The position numbers were made by a program, and so were the translations under genes. From Thermoproteota archaeon (lineage in GTDB: Archaea; Thermoproteota; Korarchaeia; Korarchaeales; Korarchaeaceae): DNA of 5,838 nt. Under the pieces are notes generated by a model. The model ran no database searches. It was not told where the DNA came from and saw only the letters and a program-made list of their open reading frames with translations. Positions 1 to 5,698 of this stretch are shown here, in pieces (position 1 is the stretch's first letter; each line of letters starts with the position of its first letter). Location: contig DRBY01000105.1 in the NCBI GenBank assembly GCA_011042755.1, positions 1 through 5,838 of the forward strand, in the 5' to 3' direction.

Positions 1-1213
1 GGCTGATGGGCATGCCGCCGCCCTTCCTGACGTAGTTAGCGCCGGGGTACTGGTCTGGACCCCTGAGAACCAGCTCCTTGAGCCACTCTATGTTGTTCTC
101 GTTGACGTACTCAGGTATGGTCAGCGTCATGGCGATCTCGACCGGCACGCCAACCTCGTCGATGTCGATCATCGGGTCTGGGGATATCACGGTCCTGCTG
201 GAGAAGTCTACACGCTTGCCAACTAGGTTCTTTCTGAACCGCCCCTCCTTCCCCTCAAGCCTCTGGAAGAGCGACTTTAGGGGTCTCCTGGTTCCTCTCT
301 GCATTGCCACAGGCAGACCGGCCATGGCGTTCCGGTAGAAGACCGCAACCCAGTACTGGAGGAGATCCCACTCGCTCTCCACGACGCTATTTGGAGCTCC
401 CGACTTTATCGATTCGGTGAGCTTCTTGTTTGCCTTGAGGATCTCTACCAACATGTGAGTCAGGTCGTCCTCCGCCCTCTCTCCAGTCTCCAAGAATATC
501 GAGGGCCTCACGCTGGGCGGGGGAACTAATATGACCGTGAGGACAGTCCACTCCGGCCTCGCCCTCTCGGGATTGAATCCCAACACCATCGCATCTTCGT
601 CAGGAATCTTCTCTAACCAATCTCTTATTTCGTTGGGTCTGAGCCTCCGAGGAGCCGGATCCTTGACGATGAACTTGAGGACCTCCTCAAGGTCTACGCT
701 CTCAACCCTCGCTCCGCAGTGGGGACAGACGTTATGATTCCTGAGGTACTTCTTTACAGCTGCTCTGAGAGTCCTCGTGAGAGCGTCATTGATCTTCTCC
801 TCGGGGTGGGCCTCCCAGTACTTCTTCGCGGCCTCTATGAACTTTCTCCTCTCCTCCTCTGGGAGGAGGATCTTACCACACTTTGAGCACGTCGCGTTCA
901 AGATGTCCTTGATCTTCTTGACGTAGCCTATGTGGACGACGGGTCTGGCAAGCTCTATTCTTCCGAAGTGTCCTGGGCATCCGCTCTGGAAGTTCCCACA
1001 GGTCGGGCACCTCTGCCTTGGGTTCATGGTGCCCAGCCTTGGGTCGAGGACTCCGCCGGGGACCGGTAGACCTCCCTCGTCGTAAGCGGTTGGCTCCCTG
1101 ATCTCTATGAAGCCAATCTTCCTTATGTCGTTGGGCGAGAGGAGCCCGAACATCACTTTGCTGAGTCTGTGCGGCAGGGCTTCCTGATCAGAGACGGGTC
1201 CAGTGAAGCTCAT
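1..1213 (-). CDS. rpoA1: DNA-directed RNA polymerase subunit A' (Rpo1N), N-terminal 404 residues, cut by window edge
   Basis: This is the N-terminal part of the largest-subunit homologue (RPB1/beta' family), which supplies the clamp and the catalytic centre of archaeal RNA polymerase. I translated the minus strand from ATG at 1213 to the left edge and found no stop in 404 codons. Visible motifs are the clamp zinc site C69, C72, C79, H82 (CPTC...CPGHFG), two further pairs C109/C112 and C163/C166, and the switch-region block at about residues 321-347 (GKEGRFRKNL, then GKRVDFSSRTVISPDP). Residues 385-395 (GPDQYPGANYV) also fit the family. The catalytic NADFDGD motif would lie just beyond the window. 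Only 11 bases separate it from the rpoB stop, so the two are almost certainly cotranscribed. Whether A' and A'' are split or fused in this organism cannot be seen. Identity is very secure. Confidence 0.97.
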   Translation of the reverse strand, partial: MSFTGPVSDQEALPHRLSKVMFGLLSPNDIRKIGFIEIREPTAYDEGGLPVPGGVLDPRLGTMNPRQRCPTCGNFQSGCPGHFGRIELARPVVHIGYVKKIKDILNATCSKCGKILLPEEERRKFIEAAKKYWEAHPEEKINDALTRTLRAAVKKYLRNHNVCPHCGARVESVDLEEVLKFIVKDPAPRRLRPNEIRDWLEKIPDEDAMVLGFNPERARPEWTVLTVILVPPPSVRPSIFLETGERAEDDLTHMLVEILKANKKLTESIKSGAPNSVVESEWDLLQYWVAVFYRNAMAGLPVAMQRGTRRPLKSLFQRLEGKEGRFRKNLVGKRVDFSSRTVISPDPMIDIDEVGVPVEIAMTLTIPEYVNENNIEWLKELVLRGPDQYPGANYVRKGGGMPIS

Positions 1214-1216
1214 GTC

Positions 1217-1234
1217 GATCCCCCTCACACCTCC
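1217..1234 (-). promoter_or_regulatory. Shine-Dalgarno region of rpoA1, embedded in the end of rpoB
   Basis: On the minus strand the bases before the rpoA1 ATG (1213) read GGAGGTGTGAGGGGGATC, then GAC. Two anti-SD matches overlap here. GGAGGTG (1234-1228) lies inside the last codons of rpoB, 14 bases before the ATG. GAGGGGGATC (1226-1217) runs from the rpoB stop codon to 3 bases before the ATG and resembles the archaeal GAGGTGATC with one extra base. Either supports ATG 1213 as the start and implies translational coupling with rpoB. Which is used cannot be told from sequence. Confidence 0.6.
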
Positions 1235-4200
1235 TCCTCCACGTTGAGTTTCACGTCAATGAGACCGGAGTTCAGCTCTTGGATCAGCAGCCTGGTGGCG
1301 TGGGCCGTTATCAGCGGGCGCACCTCTACAGCGTCCTGACACCTCGGGCAGTAGAATTGGCTCGTCAGAGCGTTGTAGAACGCCAGCGAACCGCACCTCT
1401 TGCACACATACACTATGGTCTTGTCAGAATGCTCAATGTACCTATCCCTCAGCATGGCCGCCGCGCCGTGAGAGATCAGAACCTCTCCCTCCATCTCTCC
1501 GAGCCTGAGACCTCCTCCCCTTGCTCGCCCCTCAACCGGCTGTCTCGTGAGTATCTGGACCTGGCCCCTAGCCCTGGCGTGTATCTTGTCTCTAACCATA
1601 TGCTTCAGTCTCTGGTAGAAGCTGATCCCGATGAACACGGGGGCTCGAAGCATCCTGCCCGTTCTTCCATCGTACATTATCTCTTCTCCCGTGTACTCGA
1701 ACCCTAGCCGCTTCAGGGCCTCCATCAAGTCTTCAACGGGCTCCTTGGCAAAGGGCGTGCCATCCACGAACCTGCCCTCGAGGGCGCCCACCTTTCCAGC
1801 CAGTATCTCAATGAGCTGGCCGATCGTCATTCTGGACGGGATTGCGTGGGGATCTAAAACGATATCCGGGCTTATGCCGTCAGCCGTGAAGGGCATATCC
1901 TCCTGCCTGTAGATCATGCCAATGACGCCCTTCTGACCGTGTCTTGTGGCGAACTTGTCGCCGAGCTCTGGGATCCTCGACTCCCTGACTCTGACCCTGA
2001 CCATCTTCTCGCCGCTCTCAGCCGTGGCAAGGATGACGTCGGTGACCACTCCCCTCTCCCAAGCCCTCATGTCAATGGAGGTATCTCTCCTCTCAAAGGC
2101 CATGGTTAAGCCCGCAGCACCTCCAGCAAGCTCCGGTGAGAATCTCGGAGGACTCGTCCTACCTATGAGGACGTCTCCACCCTCAACATTCACCTCAGGC
2201 TCAACTATCCCATCGTCGGTTAGCTTCCTGTACGACTCTTCGGCCCTCCTTCCAGTTACTCCCTTCACGTCGTATGGGTTCTCGAACTTGTCGCCCTCTA
2301 TGATTGCTAGCCGTCTTGCGACCGCCTCGTAAGTTCGCAGGAATATGGCCCTGCCTGCACCCCTGTCTACGGCCCCCTTGTTCATTACGAGGGCGTCGTC
2401 CATGTTGTAGCCGTCCATGGGCAGGAGCGCGACGACGAGGTTCTGCCCGGAGGGCCTCAGCTCGTATCCCGTTATCTCGGCAATCTTGGTTCTGACAATC
2501 GGTCTCTGCGGATAGTAGAACAGGTAGGAAGTGCTATCCATCCTCAGCCGCCAGTTCGTGGCGTAGTAGCCAAGGCCCTGCTTCACCATGTTGCCCCCGA
2601 TGATATCCCTGGGGATGGCGTTGTGCTCAGCGTAGGGTATCTGCCCGGCCGCCACACCCATCATCATGTACGGAGCGAAGTCGATGTGAGTGTGCTCTGA
2701 AGTGAGCTTGTCGATGCTGTAGGCCACCAGAGCGTACTCCTCCTCGTCAGGGTCGAGCAGCTCGACTATACCCTCTCTAACTAAGTCGCTAAACGTAACC
2801 TTTCCTTGCTCAACCTCAGGGAGCAGCCTTATTGCATCTTCAAGCCTCTCAACAGGTATTAGAGGCCGTCTAACTCTCCCTGCGTCTGCGTTAACTATTA
2901 CTGTTCTCTCTTCCTCCAGATACGCTATGTTAATCTCAGGGCTTATCTCAATTCTCCTACGCTTGATTTCCTCCGCCACACGCTTTGGATCGTTGGTGAG
3001 CCCTACGAGCGCGCCATTCACATAGACGGCAGCCATGGATCCAACTTCCTCGGGAGTAGCCTCTTCAATTGGCTTGACGCCAAGCTGAGGCAATAGCGCG
3101 ATCAGCGGAGCGGGGTCTATCCCAAAGGTCACGTCGGCGAAGGTCGCGAGGCTCCTGACTAGTCCCACATTCGTTCCCTCGGGCGTCTCTAGTGGGCAGA
3201 GCCTTCCCACAGACGTGCCGTGAATCTGCCTGGCCTCGTGGAGCGGGAGACCTGGCGGCAGGGGTGAGTTCACCCTCCTCAGGTGCTGGAGGGCCGCTAT
3301 GTAGTTGGTTCTGTCGAGGTTCTGGCTTATTCCCAGCTCTCCAGTGGGCCAGGTGCCCGTGGCAAGGGCCCGGAGTATTCTGGGAGTTATCTTGCTCTGG
3401 GTCGTGACTATCCTCCTTATGTCAAGGTCGTACACGCCGTGAGTCAGCTGCTCGTTCGCCTTCTCCTCAAGCTCTCTGACGAGCCTGTAAAACGCGTACC
3501 TGAAAGCCTCCTGCATTAGCTCCCCGACCAAGCGGAGCCTCTTGTTGGAGAAGTGGTCCTTGTCATCTGGCTCGATCTGTCCCTTAACGACCCTTAGGAG
3601 CTTCTCTACCATCTTAGCGATGAAGTACGCTTTCTTGATGTTGTCGTCTTCAGTCTGCCCGACGTGCGGGAGTAGAGCCCTCCTGAGATAGTCCCTGGCC
3701 GCGTTTATTCTCTCCTGCCTCGGGGCGCTCTGGATCAATCTCCTTCCTAGATAGTCGAGCGCCTCCTCTTGAGTCATGAAACCTCCTTCAGGTTCCTTCT
3801 TTCTGACCTCATCTAGGCTGTAGAGGAACTCGTTTGCTATCTCGGGATCACTTGATATTGCCTGGAGTATCTGAGAATCCTCCTCCAAACCCAGGGCCTT
3901 CAGTATCACGGCTACGGGGACCCCTCTTATCGCCCCGAATGACGCCTTGATTGTTCCGTCCCTCGGGTAGTACTCGAGGAATAGCCTGCTCCTCATGCCG
4001 GCTCTGGCAGATATCACGTATGCCGCGTGGGAGTACGGCTTGCTGCCCGCCGTGGTCTCCTCCACTATGACCTTGTTCCTCGCCAGATCGTCTCTTACTA
4101 CCACGACTCTCTCGCTTCCGTTTATTATGAAGTAACCGCCAGGATCTGCCGGATCTTCACCCATCTCTATCAACTCCTCGTCAGATAGCCCGTAGAGCCT

Positions 4201-4629
4201 GCAGCGCTTTGACTTCACCATGATGGGTATGTAGCCAATCTTCACTCTCTCGGTCTTCAGCTCCATCCCATGCCCAATGACCTTGATCTCTAGGTAGACT
4301 GGTCCCCAGTACGTGAGTTTCCTGAGCCTGCACTCCATCGGGGTCAAAGGTGTTCTGGCGCCATCGAACTCCTCAAACTCCGGCGGTCCAACCTCTATCT
4401 TCCCAAGCCTGAGCTTGTAGTTCTCTATCAGCTCAATCTCCTTGAAGGAGTCGACTACCTCTTGGAGCCCCCTCTCTAGGAACCTGTTAAAGGACTCTAT
4501 CTGAGCCTCAACGAGGCTGTGCTCTAAGAAGAACGCTTTGACTATTGGATAGAAATCCACGTGACCCTTTTTCAGAGCCGACGCATCTAGCTGCGCCTTA
4601 TCCCTCTTCTGGTACGACCTATTCCCCAA
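1225..4629 (-). CDS. rpoB: DNA-directed RNA polymerase subunit B (Rpo2), unsplit
   Basis: This is the second-largest polymerase subunit (RPB2/beta family), which forms one side of the DNA-RNA cleft with A'. It is 1134 residues in one piece, unlike the B''/B' split of many euryarchaea. Recognisable blocks in order: protrusion and lobe (about 25-400, with DPGGYFIINGSERVVVV near 162-178), fork (437-498, SQNLDRTNYI and CPLETPEG), hybrid-binding region (about 650-930), the two conserved lysines K892 and K900 in GDKFATRHGQKG, DPHAIPSRMTIGQLIE at 926-941, and the C-terminal clamp zinc site C1076, C1079, C1094, C1097. The start is TTG at 4629. An in-frame TGA at 4635-4633 blocks extension, and a GGGGGG tract precedes the TTG by 8 bases; GTG at codon 24 (4560) is a weaker alternative. 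Oddities: the ED pair that helps hold the second metal is D744-D745, and the fork and HNQSPRN-type motifs are divergent (see findings). The reading frame is intact throughout. Confidence 0.98.
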   Translation of the reverse strand: MGNRSYQKRDKAQLDASALKKGHVDFYPIVKAFFLEHSLVEAQIESFNRFLERGLQEVVDSFKEIELIENYKLRLGKIEVGPPEFEEFDGARTPLTPMECRLRKLTYWGPVYLEIKVIGHGMELKTERVKIGYIPIMVKSKRCRLYGLSDEELIEMGEDPADPGGYFIINGSERVVVVRDDLARNKVIVEETTAGSKPYSHAAYVISARAGMRSRLFLEYYPRDGTIKASFGAIRGVPVAVILKALGLEEDSQILQAISSDPEIANEFLYSLDEVRKKEPEGGFMTQEEALDYLGRRLIQSAPRQERINAARDYLRRALLPHVGQTEDDNIKKAYFIAKMVEKLLRVVKGQIEPDDKDHFSNKRLRLVGELMQEAFRYAFYRLVRELEEKANEQLTHGVYDLDIRRIVTTQSKITPRILRALATGTWPTGELGISQNLDRTNYIAALQHLRRVNSPLPPGLPLHEARQIHGTSVGRLCPLETPEGTNVGLVRSLATFADVTFGIDPAPLIALLPQLGVKPIEEATPEEVGSMAAVYVNGALVGLTNDPKRVAEEIKRRRIEISPEINIAYLEEERTVIVNADAGRVRRPLIPVERLEDAIRLLPEVEQGKVTFSDLVREGIVELLDPDEEEYALVAYSIDKLTSEHTHIDFAPYMMMGVAAGQIPYAEHNAIPRDIIGGNMVKQGLGYYATNWRLRMDSTSYLFYYPQRPIVRTKIAEITGYELRPSGQNLVVALLPMDGYNMDDALVMNKGAVDRGAGRAIFLRTYEAVARRLAIIEGDKFENPYDVKGVTGRRAEESYRKLTDDGIVEPEVNVEGGDVLIGRTSPPRFSPELAGGAAGLTMAFERRDTSIDMRAWERGVVTDVILATAESGEKMVRVRVRESRIPELGDKFATRHGQKGVIGMIYRQEDMPFTADGISPDIVLDPHAIPSRMTIGQLIEILAGKVGALEGRFVDGTPFAKEPVEDLMEALKRLGFEYTGEEIMYDGRTGRMLRAPVFIGISFYQRLKHMVRDKIHARARGQVQILTRQPVEGRARGGGLRLGEMEGEVLISHGAAAMLRDRYIEHSDKTIVYVCKRCGSLAFYNALTSQFYCPRCQDAVEVRPLITAHATRLLIQELNSGLIDVKLNVEEEV

Positions 4630-4637
4630 ACGTCAAA

Positions 4638-4643
4638 CCCCCC
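4638..4643 (-). promoter_or_regulatory. Probable Shine-Dalgarno site of rpoB
   Basis: The minus strand reads GGGGGG (4643-4638), then TTTGACGT, then TTG at 4629. The 8-base spacing is normal. The tract pairs with the CCUCC end of 16S rRNA only in part, so this is a moderate site. It matters because the start codon is the non-standard TTG. The rest of the 41-base rpoH-rpoB spacer (4630-4670) holds no convincing TATA box or T-rich terminator, which supports cotranscription. Confidence 0.5.
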
Positions 4644-4670
4644 AATAACCTAGGGAGGAGCAACCAACCA

Positions 4671-5039
4671 CTAACCTCCCTTCACAACTACACGATAGGC
4701 GGGAACCTTCTCCCCCGGTCGGATTATCTTGACTACATCCCCAGGCTTGGCCCCAAGCTGTCTAACAACAGGATCCGTCACAAGTATCTTTGGAAACAGC
4801 CTCAGAGGGCCAAACTTCCTAATCAACTCCTCCCTCTCCTCTTGGCTAACAATCTCATGCTGGGGGACGAGAACGTGACTCATGAGATCAAACCCGCCGG
4901 GTTCACTTCCTGGCCTGGGGGAAGGAACCTCCTGGGCTTTTATCTTTTTCGACTCCACCTTCTTGGACCCCGCTTTGGAGCCCCTCCTCTTTTTCGCATG
5001 CGAACGTCTGGAAGAAGACCTCTTCGAGCGTGTTGGCAA
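4671..5039 (-). CDS. rpoH: DNA-directed RNA polymerase subunit H (Rpo5), with basic N-terminal extension
   Basis: This is the archaeal counterpart of the C-terminal domain of eukaryotic RPB5, a small subunit at the downstream jaw of the polymerase. Residues 54-119 are the RPB5 fold: SHVLVPQHEIVS at 54-65, then FPKILVTDPVVRQLGAKPGD (82-101), VVKIIR and YRVVV. The usual protein is only about 75-85 residues. Here the frame opens at TTG 5039 and gives 122 residues, adding a 52-residue tail with 9 Lys, 7 Arg, 10 Ser and few acidic residues. An in-frame TAG at 5060-5058 prevents any earlier start. TTG is favoured by a strong SD 9 bases upstream and by a TATA box about 49 bases upstream. ATG at codon 53 (4883) would give a conventional-size protein but has no clear SD or well-placed TATA. 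The loop between KIIR and YR is short and lacks the usual Ser-x-Thr-Ala-Gly. It is first in the polymerase operon. Identity is secure; the start is moderately so. Confidence 0.93.
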   Translation of the reverse strand: MPTRSKRSSSRRSHAKKRRGSKAGSKKVESKKIKAQEVPSPRPGSEPGGFDLMSHVLVPQHEIVSQEEREELIRKFGPLRLFPKILVTDPVVRQLGAKPGDVVKIIRPGEKVPAYRVVVKGG

Positions 5040-5048
5040 TCTGACTTG

Positions 5049-5059
5049 CCCCCTCTCCT
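5049..5059 (-). promoter_or_regulatory. Shine-Dalgarno site of rpoH
   Basis: The minus strand reads AGGAGAGGGGG (5059-5049), then the nine bases CAAGTCAGA, then TTG at 5039. This is the best ribosome-binding site in the window. It supports translation from TTG 5039, and hence the 52-residue extension, over the internal ATG at 4883. It would fall within the first few bases of a transcript started from the TATA element at 5085-5092. Confidence 0.65.
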
Positions 5060-5083
5060 AGCCTGCAGCCCGCCCTCACATCG

Positions 5084-5098
5084 ATTTAAAAGATTTGA
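5084..5098. promoter_or_regulatory. Divergent promoter: near-symmetric TATA box with BRE, between rpoH and porG
   Basis: The plus strand has TTTAAAAG at 5085-5092, whose core TTTAAA is its own reverse complement. On the minus strand this reads CTTTTAAA preceded by TCAAAT (5098-5093), which fits the archaeal BRE pattern RNWAAW at five of six positions. A start about 26 bases from the TATA centre falls near 5062, leaving a leader of roughly 20 bases holding the rpoH SD. In the plus direction the same TATA predicts a start near 5114, 7-8 bases before the porG ATG with no SD, so porG would be nearly leaderless. The plus-side BRE (CATCGA) is poor. I see no other TATA candidate in 5040-5121, so one element probably serves both directions; that sharing is inference. 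Confidence 0.6.
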
Positions 5099-5121
5099 GC
5101 CGACACTTGAGTAGACCCAAC

Positions 5122-5694
5122 ATGCCCGAAGTCGTTGAGATTCGCTGGCATGGTCGAGGAGGACAAGGTGTAGTTTTAGCGTCCCGTCTGCTGGCTAAGG
5201 CCGCATTCCTAGACGGCAAGTGGTCTCAAGCCTTTCCATTCTTTGGAGCAGAGAGAAGGGGGGCCCCTGTGACCGCCTTCACTAGAATAGCGGACAGGCC
5301 GATAAGGCTCCGAAGTCAGATCTACAACCCAGATGTGCTGGTCTTGGTAGACCCAATGTTCTTGGAGAGCGCCGGGGTCTTCGATGGGGTGCGTGAGGGA
5401 GCCGTCCTGGTTGCAAATACTCCCAAAGAACCAGCTGAAGTAGAGGTACCGTCGGGAGTTCGCAGAATAGCCGCGATAGACGCAACAGGCCTTGCTCTCA
5501 AGTTGGGTCTCAGAGTGGCTGGTCTACCAGTGCCGAACACCGCCATGGTTGGGGCCGTAGCTAGGGCGACCGGGCTCGCTAGCTGGGAGGCGGTCGAGAG
5601 TGCCATAAGGGACACTCTCTCTGGCAAGGGAGCTGACGTGAACGTGAGGGCAGCTAGGGAAGGGTACGAGAGCGTGAAGATACGGGACCTCTAG
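5122..5694 (+). CDS. porG: 2-oxoacid:ferredoxin oxidoreductase, gamma subunit (PorG type)
   Basis: This is the gamma subunit of the pyruvate or 2-ketoacid:ferredoxin oxidoreductase family, in which a CoA-dependent oxidative decarboxylation passes electrons to ferredoxin in the cytoplasm. From ATG 5122 the protein is 190 residues, normal for a separate gamma subunit. Typical motifs are IRWHGRGGQGVVLASRLLAK near residues 6-25, SQAFPFFGAERRGAPVTAF about 33-51, then PIRLRSQIYNPD, and GLPVPNTAMVGAVARATGL in the C-terminal part. The frame is open back to TTG 5095, but that codon abuts the TATA box, so ATG 5122 is preferred. It is divergent from rpoH, and the next gene is convergent 4 bases after its stop, so no porD, porA or porB follows. 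The gamma subunit does not itself show which acid (pyruvate, 2-oxoisovalerate, 2-oxoglutarate, indolepyruvate) is the substrate; PorG is the closest match by eye. Confidence 0.9.
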   Translation: MPEVVEIRWHGRGGQGVVLASRLLAKAAFLDGKWSQAFPFFGAERRGAPVTAFTRIADRPIRLRSQIYNPDVLVLVDPMFLESAGVFDGVREGAVLVANTPKEPAEVEVPSGVRRIAAIDATGLALKLGLRVAGLPVPNTAMVGAVARATGLASWEAVESAIRDTLSGKGADVNVRAAREGYESVKIRDL

Positions 5695-5698
5695 CCGC

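Noticed and set aside
78..737. Plus-strand open frames of 86 and 68 codons at the left side
   Set aside because: They lie opposite rpoA1, whose frame I followed without a stop through its conserved clamp and switch motifs.
1279..1912. Two overlapping plus-strand open frames (142 and 93 codons) opposite the C-terminal part of rpoB
   Set aside because: The rpoB frame here encodes conserved motifs including the zinc site. The antisense frames have no family features and are expected shadows of a GC-rich gene.
1946..3519. Several plus-strand open frames of 63-128 codons opposite the middle of rpoB
   Set aside because: All are antisense to conserved RpoB blocks, with biased residue content (Ser/Pro or Arg/Gly) typical of shadow frames.
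5095..5111. Direct repeat TTGAG (5095-5099 and 5107-5111) upstream of porG as a possible regulator site
   Set aside because: Five bases repeated twice is expected by chance at this scale, and there is no symmetry or further copy.
4545..5114. A 189-codon open frame on the plus strand opposite rpoH and the start of rpoB
   Set aside because: It lies antisense to two well-identified genes and covers the divergent promoter. Its product is rich in Pro, Asn and Arg with no recognisable motif, and no promoter or SD serves it.
5095..5121. TTG at 5095 as an upstream start for porG, adding nine residues
   Set aside because: It is only 3 bases from the TATA element at 5085-5092, so a transcript from that promoter could not contain it. 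Family members begin close to ATG 5122.
5282..5627. Minus-strand open frames of 67 and 101 codons opposite porG
   Set aside because: They are antisense to the conserved gamma-subunit domain and show no motif or start signal of their own.
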